Part shown: piece by piece, positions 1 to 4,468 of the stretch
Layout: the number at the start of each line of letters is the position of its first letter
Numbering within the stretch: the stretch's first letter is position 1
Source: JAKAGZ01 sp964595355
GTDB lineage: Bacteria; Bacteroidota; Ignavibacteria; Ignavibacteriales; Ignavibacteriaceae
Length of the DNA: 5,898 nucleotides
Direction of reading: 5' to 3'
Assembly: GCA_964595355.1 (NCBI GenBank)
Contig: CAZQQD010000133.1
Coordinates: forward strand, 1 to 5,898
Notes under the pieces: model-generated
Database searches by the model: none
The model's input: the letters and a program-made list of their open reading frames with translations, nothing else
Told to the model about the DNA's origin: nothing
Made by a program: the position numbers and the translations under genes

Positions 1-1
1 T

Positions 2-433
2 GATGTTGTTCAGGAAACAATGATAAAGGTTTACCGCTACAAAGATACTTATCAGTCCATTGCAAAATTTTCGACCTGGATTTATACTATTGCCGGAAAT
101 CTTGCAAAAACAGAATTGCAGAGAAGAAAGAGAAGAACGATACTTTCTATAAATGCTTTCGGAAAAGATAACGATGAGAATTACGAAATTCCCGATGAAA
201 ATTACAGACCAGATACAATAACTGATAGCGGGATTAAGGATGAAATAATTCAGAAAGCATTTATGAAAGTGTCCGAATCATACAGAAAAGCTGTTATTTT
301 GAGAGACATTCAGGAGTTATCGTACGAAGAGATTGCGGACATAATGGGGATAACAGTAGGAACAGTTAAATCTAGAATTAACAGAGGAAGAGCGCAACTT
401 CAAAAACTGTTAAAAAATATATACAACGAGTAA
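2..433 (+). CDS. ECF-type RNA polymerase sigma factor, 5' end missing
   Basis: This is an extracytoplasmic-function sigma-70 family factor, which directs RNA polymerase to a specific set of promoters. The reading frame is open to the left edge: DVVQET is encoded just before the first internal ATG at 20, and that stretch belongs to sigma region 2, so the true start lies upstream of the window and ATG-20 should not be used as the start. Visible in order are region 2 (FSTWIYTIAGNLAKTELQRR, core and -10 recognition), an acidic linker rich in D, E and N, and region 4 with its helix-turn-helix (YRKAVILRDIQELSYEEIA, then GTVKSRINRGRAQLQKLL). The stop is 10 nt before the next gene, a probable membrane anti-sigma protein, so the two are probably co-transcribed. 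About 143 codons are present. The family call is firm; its regulon and the signal it answers are unknown. Confidence 0.93.
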   Translation, partial: DVVQETMIKVYRYKDTYQSIAKFSTWIYTIAGNLAKTELQRRKRRTILSINAFGKDNDENYEIPDENYRPDTITDSGIKDEIIQKAFMKVSESYRKAVILRDIQELSYEEIADIMGITVGTVKSRINRGRAQLQKLLKNIYNE

Positions 434-443
434 AGGCAGAGTT

Positions 444-1091
444 ATGGAAAATTTTGATGAAAACTCACAGCAGTACAATGATATTATAAAGACACTTAAA
501 CAACTTCAGAAACTAAAGGCTCCGGCTAATTTTGAAGCTGACCTTATGAGAAGGATAAACTCAGGTAAGTACGAAAAAGAAAAAAAATTCTGGGAAAAAT
601 TTCTTCTTCCATCAAGACTTATTCCTTCAGCAGCGCTCGGGCTTGCTGCAGTAATAGTATTTTTTGTTTTGAATATAAATTCAGCACCGGTAGAAAATCC
701 GCTGCTTACACCGCCACGGGTTCGTGAAGATGTGGTTGCAACAAAAAACATTCCTGTTACACCAAAAGAGACACAGGAAAGTCTAAAGAAGGAAAATTCC
801 AATAATGGAAAAGAGAAACAGCCGGCTCCGTTTTTCAAGGAAGGCACAAAGTCTTATGCTGAAATTCACGGAACAACCGGCGATTCAGAGGTTTCTAATT
901 TAGGAATAACATTTACCGGTGAAGATACCGATAATACATTGACAGGCAATACATCAATGGTTTCATTCGGTTACCCGATAAACAAGAGCGGGTTGAATTT
1001 CAGAAACAGTACATTAACGCGTGAAGAAAGAGCACAAATTCAAATGATGAAGAAACGATTAATAGAAATGATGAAACAACTGAATAAATAA
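444..1091 (+). CDS. Probable anti-sigma factor, single-pass membrane protein
   Basis: The 215-residue protein has a cytoplasmic amino-terminal segment (residues 1-58, with PANFEADLMRRIN), one hydrophobic helix (about 59-79, LIPSAALGLAAVIVFFVLNI), and a low-complexity S/T/N/P/K-rich carboxyl part that would lie outside the cytoplasm. It ends in a basic amphipathic helix (LTREERAQIQMMKKRLIEMM). This layout, plus its place 10 nt after an ECF sigma gene, fits a membrane anchor that holds the sigma factor inactive until an envelope signal arrives. It lacks the HxxxCxxC zinc motif of the ZAS anti-sigma family, and no named extracellular domain was recognised. The ATG at 444 has a purine-rich AAAGGCAG stretch upstream. 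The topology is seen in the sequence, while the anti-sigma role is inferred from context; another membrane protein of the sigma operon is possible. Confidence 0.7.
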   Translation: MENFDENSQQYNDIIKTLKQLQKLKAPANFEADLMRRINSGKYEKEKKFWEKFLLPSRLIPSAALGLAAVIVFFVLNINSAPVENPLLTPPRVREDVVATKNIPVTPKETQESLKKENSNNGKEKQPAPFFKEGTKSYAEIHGTTGDSEVSNLGITFTGEDTDNTLTGNTSMVSFGYPINKSGLNFRNSTLTREERAQIQMMKKRLIEMMKQLNK

Positions 1092-1117
1092 GTTTATTGT
1101 AACGATGATTCAGATTC

Positions 1118-1155
1118 AAGAGGGACGGGTTTTTAAGCCGTCCCTCTTTTGTTTT
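1118..1155 (+). terminator. Rho-independent terminator of the sigma/anti-sigma operon
   Basis: A perfect 11-bp stem (AAGAGGGACGG at 1118-1128 pairing with CCGTCCCTCTT at 1138-1148) has a 9-nt loop and is followed by TTTTGTTTT. It lies 26 nt after the anti-sigma stop and points the right way for that operon. The stem core AGGGACGG matches the arm of the REP palindrome at 3099. Confidence 0.88.
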
Positions 1156-1219
1156 ACCCTGTGAGATTAAGCGGGAAATAATAATTGTGTAATTAAAAAG
1201 CTCTGTTTCACGGGGAAAT
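1152..1219. repeat. Degenerate copy (possibly a pair) of the GTGAGATAA inverted-repeat motif
   Basis: TTTTACCCTGTGAGATTAA at 1152-1170 matches the terminal motif of the GIY-YIG element (TTTACCCCGTGAGATAA) apart from one substitution and one extra T. About 35 bp further, TTTCACGGGG at 1207-1216 holds the reverse complement of CCCCGTGA, so the two could be the facing ends of a decayed mini-element of about 68 bp. The first copy is convincing and the second is weak. It begins within the T-tract of the terminator. Confidence 0.45.
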
Positions 1220-1334
1220 TCCCGATAATTTCTATTGACTCCTTAAGCTTAAAAAGTTAATTTCCTTTTAGCCTTACGACTCTTTTCTTTATATACCTGC
1301 GAAATACGGCGAGATAATTTTTATAAAAAAACAT

Positions 1335-1340
1335 AGGAGA
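1335..1340 (+). promoter_or_regulatory. Ribosome binding site of the small lipoprotein gene
   Basis: AGGAGA sits 5 nt before the ATG at 1346. It is the best Shine-Dalgarno match in the window, and it supports this short reading frame as a real translated gene. A weak sigma-70-like promoter (TTGACT at 1235-1240, TAATTT at 1258-1263, 17-bp spacer) lies upstream. Confidence 0.6.
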
Positions 1341-1345
1341 AAACT

Positions 1346-1459
1346 ATGCGTAAATTATTATGCCTGCTTATCCTGCCGTTTTTATTTTTGAGCTGTAATA
1401 AAGAACCTGAAAAGAAAGCTCTTCTTAAAAGCGAACTATTTTTATACCGTTCATTGTAA
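1346..1459 (+). CDS. Very small lipoprotein (37 aa), function unknown
   Basis: The short frame reads MRKLLCLLILPFLFLSC, then NKEPEKKALLKSELFLYRSL and a TAA stop. It has a textbook lipoprotein signal: a basic start, a hydrophobic core and the lipobox LFLSC, so signal peptidase II would cut before Cys17 and leave a lipidated mature peptide of only 21 residues. An AGGAGA ribosome binding site stands 5 nt before the ATG. It could be a true mini-lipoprotein, or the surviving front end of a longer lipoprotein gene cut short by a frameshift; I found no convincing continuation in the other frames of the next 130 bp. It stands alone between the sigma operon terminator and the phosphatase gene. No function can be assigned. 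Confidence 0.6.
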   Translation: MRKLLCLLILPFLFLSCNKEPEKKALLKSELFLYRSL

Positions 1460-1594
1460 ATAAAAACCTTTTATCATAATTGTCTGGTCGGTTCTTTATT
1501 TATTGCAAATTTTCTTAACGTTGTTTTAAGTTAATTCAATTACTCCGAACCCTTTCCGGTGAAAAAGAATCTAATTTGTCAAACTAAAAGTGTG

Positions 1595-2575
1595 ATGACC
1601 ATGGAAACACAAAACATTGCCATTATAAAAGACCAGCTTGTTGAACGCAAAGGAAAGCTTCAGCAGGTAATAAATAATGCTGAAGCCCCGGAACAGCTTT
1701 CCGGTTTGCTGCAGCAGGTTGATGAAGCGCTTGCAAAAATAAATAATGGTACATACGGCATTTGCACAATTTGCCATGAAGATATCGGCGATGAAGATTT
1801 AATGTGCGATCCCTTGTTAAAAATTTGTCTGTCTCATCTTGATCGCCAGCAGCAGCGCGCACTTGAGAGCGATCTTGATTACGCAGGGCAGATTCAGCGG
1901 GGACTACTTCCCAAAAATAACCTTTGTCTGAACGGCTGGGATTTCAGCTACCATTACAGGCCCGCAGGGATCGTAAGCGGAGATTTCACCGATATAATTC
2001 CTATGGAAGATGATTCATTTGCATTTGTACTTGGTGATGTGTCCGGCAAGGGCGTTTCTGCATCGTTGATGGTTTCGCATCTGCACGCGCTTATACGCAG
2101 TCTGCTCAGCTTTGGATTGCCGGTAAATGAAATCGTTAAAAAAGCAAACGGACTTTTCAGGGATAAGGTTATTTCCTCAAATTATGCAACGCTTGTTTTT
2201 GGTAAAGCTTCGAAAAATGGTGAAGTTGAAATAAGCATTGCGGGGCACAATCCGCCGCTTTTGGCACACAATGGAGGGATTATTCCTCTAAAAGCTACGG
2301 GTATTCCGGTCGGACTTTTCCGCAACACCGAGTATGGTGTTCATAAGCTGCAGCTCGGTAAGGGTGACTTTATTCTGCTTTACTCGGATGGACTGACCGA
2401 AGCATTCGATGGTAATGATGAATACGGGGAGGAAAGACTCTGCGAACATTTGAGAAAACTGATAAACAACGAGCCACAGGAATTGATCAATAATTTATTA
2501 AGCGATCATAATAAGTTTTTGAAGGATTCGAAGCCGGGCGATGACATCACCGTTGCAGTGATTAGGAGGGGATAG
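1595..2575 (+). CDS. SpoIIE/RsbU-type PP2C phosphatase with DksA/TraR-like zinc finger
   Basis: This is a fusion protein of 326 residues from the ATG at 1595. Residues 1-54 are helical and lead into GTYGIC, the entry of a DksA/TraR-type zinc finger with ligand pattern C57-x2-C60-x17-C78-x2-H81; the family normally has Cys in the fourth position. A helical linker with AGQIQRGLLP (97-106) leads to a PP2C phosphatase domain of the SpoIIE/RsbU class: SGDF with D130, GDVSGKG with D148, ISIAGHNPPLL, TGIPVGLF, LLYSDGLTEAF with D265, and PGDDITVAV with D316/D317. All expected metal-binding acidic positions appear present. Such phosphatases dephosphorylate anti-sigma-factor antagonists in partner-switching pathways; no antagonist or kinase gene is in the window. 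The frame opens at GTG-1559, but ATG-1595 or ATG-1601 fits the family start better, and none of the three has a clear ribosome binding site. Confidence 0.9.
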   Translation: MTMETQNIAIIKDQLVERKGKLQQVINNAEAPEQLSGLLQQVDEALAKINNGTYGICTICHEDIGDEDLMCDPLLKICLSHLDRQQQRALESDLDYAGQIQRGLLPKNNLCLNGWDFSYHYRPAGIVSGDFTDIIPMEDDSFAFVLGDVSGKGVSASLMVSHLHALIRSLLSFGLPVNEIVKKANGLFRDKVISSNYATLVFGKASKNGEVEISIAGHNPPLLAHNGGIIPLKATGIPVGLFRNTEYGVHKLQLGKGDFILLYSDGLTEAFDGNDEYGEERLCEHLRKLINNEPQELINNLLSDHNKFLKDSKPGDDITVAVIRRG

Positions 2576-2582
2576 GTCTTTT

Positions 2583-2610
2583 GTAAGGTCAGGGCATGCC
2601 CTGACCTTAC
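2583..2610. repeat. REP palindrome, RAYT 3' side
   Basis: This is a perfect 28-bp palindrome, half-site GTAAGGTCAGGGCA. It is identical to the copy at 3410-3437 on the other side of the RAYT gene. It starts 7 nt after the phosphatase stop. Its last base is also the last base (on the minus strand) of the ancestral RAYT stop codon TAG (2610-2612), so gene and palindrome abut exactly. In RNA it could fold into a 12- to 14-bp hairpin and protect or end transcripts from both sides. Confidence 0.92.
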
Positions 2611-2639
2611 TATTCATAATACTCATCGACCTCCCACTT
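2610..2639 (-). pseudogene. Detached 3' end of the RAYT gene (KWEVDEYYE-stop)
   Basis: On the minus strand, 2639 down to 2610 reads AAG TGG GAG GTC GAT GAG TAT TAT GAA TAG, that is KWEVDEYYE and a stop. RAYT proteins commonly end with NNPLKWE plus a short acidic tail. The main RAYT frame upstream ends at YIKNNP before running into foreign sequence (FTP-stop). This stretch is therefore the original carboxyl end of that gene, cut off by the GIY-YIG element. Rejoining the flanks as CCC TT|A AAG TGG gives NNPLKWEVDEYYE in frame and a 167-residue ancestral protein. No start or ribosome site of its own is present. Confidence 0.85.
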
Positions 2640-2654
2640 TACCCCGTGAGATAA
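2638..2654 (+). repeat. Terminal inverted repeat of the GIY-YIG element, gene 3' side
   Basis: TTTACCCCGTGAGATAA is the inward-facing partner of the copy at 2912-2928, with 16 of 17 positions identical. Read on the minus strand it encodes the last residues, NYLTG, and the stop codon of the nuclease, so the terminus and the protein end are the same DNA. Confidence 0.85.
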
Positions 2655-2899
2655 TTTTTTATTCTATTCTTGATATACCTCTTTCCCCAGGCAGTTTTCA
2701 AATATTTTTCTCTGCTTGTCGCATCTTTTTGGTTTAGGCAACCTTCCCAATATACCAGCTTTAATGGCGTTCTGTTTTTTGTGGAATTTACTTTTCCTTC
2801 ATTATGTTGTTTTACTCGTTTAATAATATTGTATGTATAACCAGTATAGAAATTATTATCTATTTTAGATTGTAGTACATATATGTAATAGTATTTCAT
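2639..2899 (-). CDS. Small GIY-YIG family endonuclease-like protein
   Basis: This is an 86-residue single-domain GIY-YIG protein of the kind often misnamed as an UvrC subunit. The GIY half is YIYVLQS (residues 5-11) and the YIG half FYTGYT (17-22). They are followed by the helix with Arg28 (IIKRVKQHNEGK), the STKNRTPLKLVYWEG strand region, and the helix bearing the presumed metal-binding Glu64 in ATSREKYLKTAWGKRYIKNR. The catalytic positions look intact, so it may cut DNA, but no DNA-binding domain is attached. AAGGAAT lies a few bases before the ATG as a ribosome site. The final NYLTG and stop are encoded by the terminal repeat of the element. It follows the truncated RAYT by 17 nt and could be translated from the same message. 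The family is sure; its role in moving this DNA is an inference. Confidence 0.92.
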   Translation of the reverse strand: MKYYYIYVLQSKIDNNFYTGYTYNIIKRVKQHNEGKVNSTKNRTPLKLVYWEGCLNQKDATSREKYLKTAWGKRYIKNRIKNYLTG

Positions 2900-2926
2900 A
2901 TAATTCCTTTTTTATCTCACGGGGTG
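2641..2926 (-). mobile_element. Small GIY-YIG nuclease element with 14-bp inverted ends, inserted in a RAYT gene
   Basis: The 286-bp segment is bounded by inverted copies of ACCCCGTGAGATAA and carries only a GIY-YIG gene, which fills nearly all of it. The boundaries rest on reconstruction of the target: the flanking RAYT sequence rejoins as CCCTT|AAAGTGGGAG, restoring NNPLKWE in frame with no lost or duplicated base. A one-base ambiguity remains, since 2640-2925 would restore NNPFKWE. There is no obvious target site duplication. I do not recognise a named insertion-sequence family with this structure. The element supplies the premature TGA stop of the interrupted RAYT and places its own ATG 17 nt after it. 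Confidence 0.75.
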
Positions 2927-2928
2927 AA
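2912..2928 (-). repeat. Terminal inverted repeat of the GIY-YIG element, gene 5' side
   Basis: On the minus strand this reads TTCACCCCGTGAGATAA, inverted relative to 2638-2654. Within the RAYT frame it is read as F-T-P-stop (TTC ACC CCG TGA), so this repeat creates the premature RAYT stop. It lies 12 nt before the nuclease ATG. Confidence 0.85.
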
Positions 2929-3399
2929 GGGATTATTTTTAATATAAGTTCGTATCCGATGTAAATCTTTTTCATTCCGGATTATATGATCATAAAATCT
3001 GGTATGCCAATGGAAGGAAGGGAAACCATTTTGATGTGCCCATTTGGAAACAGCGGATTTAAAGCTCCCAACAACATTTCCGAGATTGTGTTCTTTTCGT
3101 AGGGACGGGGCATGCCCCGTCCTTACATAATTATTTAATATTATAATCCCGTGAAAATGGTTGGGCATTATTACAAAATAATCAATCTCGACAGAAGGAT
3201 AATGCTTAGAGATATCAGACCAGAGATAATCTACTTGTTTTCCTAATTTATTTAATCTCATCTCACCATTCTTAACATTACCAAACCAACATTGCATATT
3301 CTTTGTACATATGGTAACATAATACCACCATGGTGTTGAGTAATCGAATTCGTGAAGACGAATTAATTTTCTCTGAGGTTTGTTTTTGTTAAAATTCAT
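2917..3399 (-). CDS. REP-associated tyrosine transposase (RAYT), 3' end replaced by an insertion
   Basis: This is a Y1 (HUH) transposase of the RAYT/TnpA-REP group, single-strand nucleases that nick and join REP sequences. Seen in order are the opening strand YYVTICTKNMQCWFG (26-40), the metal-binding HUH motif in MPNHFHGIII (His81, His83), a variable linker (90-105) encoded partly by a REP palindrome, and the helix LGNVVGSFKSAVSKW. Then comes the catalytic region TRFYDHIIRNEKDL with candidate nucleophile Tyr126, and RIRTYIKNNP. The present protein has 160 residues; the last three (FTP) and the stop come from the inserted GIY-YIG element, and the native tail (L)KWEVDEYYE survives at 2610-2639. 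The catalytic core is intact, so activity cannot be excluded, though loss of the conserved KWE tail probably harms it. The ATG is 10 nt from a REP palindrome and has no Shine-Dalgarno site. Confidence 0.9.
   Translation of the reverse strand: MNFNKNKPQRKLIRLHEFDYSTPWWYYVTICTKNMQCWFGNVKNGEMRLNKLGKQVDYLWSDISKHYPSVEIDYFVIMPNHFHGIIILNNYVRTGHAPSLRKEHNLGNVVGSFKSAVSKWAHQNGFPSFHWHTRFYDHIIRNEKDLHRIRTYIKNNPFTP
3099..3126. repeat. REP-type palindrome inside the RAYT coding sequence
   Basis: A 28-bp palindrome has half-sites GTAGGGACGGGGCA and TGCCCCGTCCTTAC, with one G-T type mismatch. It shares length, centre (GGGCATGCCC) and outer GTA.GG with the two flanking REPs but has GGACGGGG where they have GGTCAGGG. 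In the RAYT frame it encodes VRTGHAPSL in the linker between the HUH motif and the following helix, where length varies among RAYTs, so it is tolerated as coding DNA. Confidence 0.85.
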
Positions 3400-3409
3400 A
3401 AGGCATTTC

Positions 3410-3437
3410 GTAAGGTCAGGGCATGCCCTGACCTTAC
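3410..3437. repeat. REP palindrome, RAYT 5' side
   Basis: This perfect 28-bp palindrome is identical to the one at 2583-2610. It sits 10 bp before the RAYT start codon, so it would lie in the 5' leader of the RAYT message, or in its promoter, and may affect expression of the enzyme. Confidence 0.92.
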
Positions 3438-3514
3438 AACATGTAATTTTTTATGGGGAATTCCCTGTTAATATGAGGATAAGAAAAGAATATTAATGAT
3501 GCAAGTAATATTTG

Positions 3515-3542
3515 AAAAGGACGCGGCGTGCCACATCCTTAC
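3515..3542. repeat. Decayed REP palindrome
   Basis: AAGGACGCGGCGTGCC followed by ACATCCTTAC aligns over 28 bp with the coding-type REP at 3099, with about six mismatches. The pairing arms AAGGA/TCCTT and GGC/GCC remain. It lies 3 nt beyond the stop codon of the exported-protein gene, where it could also serve as a transcript-end hairpin for that minus-strand gene. Confidence 0.6.
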
Positions 3543-3545
3543 ATT

Positions 3546-4370
3546 TCACTTCAACTCACTCAACCATGCCTGTGCAAAACTTCTTGCGGCGTCCATCGGC
3601 TGTTTACCCGCGCGGTAAGCCATCTTCCATAAATTATCTTTCTGCTCGTACTTCTGGTTGATGAACAACTCCCTGCCGTATTGATCCGTTGCTGTTTTTG
3701 CACTGTAATCCACGTCCGTTGTTTTTTCAAGGAATGTATTTATCCATTTTTTTATCATCGGCTTTGGATTATTTTCCGGGTACTTTGTTTTCCACTCTGC
3801 AAGCTTGTTGTTGTATTCCGTCATCTGCTGTTGGTAACCCTGCTGGTACATATTTTCCATATCTTTGCTGAACATCGGGTTGTCCGGGTTATCGATTTCC
3901 TTTAGCTGTTCCTGGTATGACTTTATTGCGTCGTCGAATGAAGCCTGCTGATCTTTCGGCATCTGCTTTTTGGTTTCTTCCATACTTTTAATTGCGTCCT
4001 TATAGCTTTTCCTCTGCTCCTCTTTCATTTGCGCTATTGTTTTCGGTTTCTCGGGCTCTTTCGGCTTTTGTTTTTCGCGGTACTCGTTGTAACGCTTCAC
4101 GAATTCCGGTGAAGAGGTAACTTGCTTTACATAATTCCCAACAACGGGCACAAGCGCTGTGCGGTCACCCGCGGCATAGCTTTTAATTGCTCTCAGGTTG
4201 GGCGGATTGAAATAATTCCCCGAGCATCCGGTGAATATCATATCCTGCGCGTAGCTCTCTGATACATTAATCTTTTGCAAGAGCCCTTTCATTTTTTCGT
4301 CGATGATGTGGCTGGCAATAAAGCCGGAGAGGATCAAAAGGACGGGAACAAACAAAAAAAGTTTTTTCAT
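3546..4370 (-). CDS. Exported coiled-coil-rich protein of unknown function
   Basis: I do not recognise a family for this 274-residue protein. It begins MKKLFLFVPVLLILSGFIAS, a signal peptide or amino-terminal membrane anchor with no lipobox cysteine, so it should act in the periplasm or remain tethered to the inner membrane. After a short domain with one cysteine (FTGCSGNYFNPPN, Cys49) comes a long stretch (about 90-205) rich in K, E, Q, D and M, predicted helical or coiled coil, with a PKEPEKPK hinge. The carboxyl end returns to a compact composition (DQYGRELFINQKYEQKDNLW, then ARSFAQAWLSELK). The frame stays open to a GTG at 4376, but ATG-4370 is preferred because GAGGG lies 5 nt before it and the signal peptide then starts MKK. 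It stands alone, with repeats on both sides. A scaffold or envelope role would be a guess. Confidence 0.8.
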   Translation of the reverse strand: MKKLFLFVPVLLILSGFIASHIIDEKMKGLLQKINVSESYAQDMIFTGCSGNYFNPPNLRAIKSYAAGDRTALVPVVGNYVKQVTSSPEFVKRYNEYREKQKPKEPEKPKTIAQMKEEQRKSYKDAIKSMEETKKQMPKDQQASFDDAIKSYQEQLKEIDNPDNPMFSKDMENMYQQGYQQQMTEYNNKLAEWKTKYPENNPKPMIKKWINTFLEKTTDVDYSAKTATDQYGRELFINQKYEQKDNLWKMAYRAGKQPMDAARSFAQAWLSELK

Positions 4371-4398
4371 AAGCACCCTCTATAAAAAAATTATTTGA

Positions 4399-4415
4399 TT
4401 TACCCCGTGAGATAA
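4399..4415 (+). repeat. Solo copy of the GIY-YIG element terminal motif
   Basis: TTTACCCCGTGAGATAA here is identical over all 17 bases to the terminus at 2638-2654, and 1.7 kb from it. It lies about 29 bp upstream of the exported-protein gene, in its probable promoter region, and faces the copy at 4555-4571. It may be one end of a decayed element or a solo end. Confidence 0.75.
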
Positions 4416-4468
4416 AGTTTTATTTTTACAGGATAAAATTGGATAAAAGAAAATTGATAAACAATAGG

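Larger units (their letters stand above)
2583..3437 (-). mobile_element. REP-RAYT-REP unit, interrupted by a GIY-YIG element
   Basis: Two identical 28-bp REP palindromes (2583-2610 and 3410-3437) bracket a RAYT gene with almost no spare DNA: 10 bp between the upstream palindrome and the ATG, and a stop codon overlapping the downstream palindrome. RAYTs are HUH enzymes related to IS200/IS605 TnpA that recognise and process REP sequences, so enzyme and presumed substrate lie together. Removing the 286-bp insert at 2641-2926 leaves an ancestral unit of about 569 bp. No target duplication is visible outside the palindromes, as expected for HUH-type movement. Confidence 0.75.

Noticed and set aside
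506..847. A 113-codon open frame on the minus strand inside the anti-sigma gene
   Set aside because: It lies antisense to a gene with clear topology and operon context. Its S/F-rich composition is what a reverse reading of a K/E/N-rich gene gives, and it has no recognisable motif or ribosome site.
1305..1324. ATACGGCGAGATAATTTTTAT resembles the element end plus its inner T-run
   Set aside because: GAGATAATTTTTAT matches, but the diagnostic ACCCCGTG part is missing two bases and altered. In AT-rich DNA this can arise by chance.
1571..1862. Two overlapping minus-strand open frames over the zinc-finger part of the phosphatase gene
   Set aside because: Both are antisense shadows of a strongly supported domain and have no motifs.
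3455..3466. Short palindrome GGGAATTCCC, similar to CGGGGAAATTCCCG at 1211-1224
   Set aside because: Two copies of a 10-14 bp palindrome with unlike flanks are too little evidence for a repeat family. They may be remnants of REP-like DNA, but I cannot support that.
2583..3542. Several similar palindromes at irregular spacing, considered as a CRISPR or integron-like array
   Set aside because: The copies are palindromic, vary in sequence, sit at gene borders or inside a gene, and lack regular spacers. Their association with a RAYT gene explains them as REPs.
3681..3905. Plus-strand open frames rich in C, F and H opposite the exported-protein gene
   Set aside because: Their composition reflects antisense reading of a K/E/Q-rich coiled-coil gene, and nothing supports translation.
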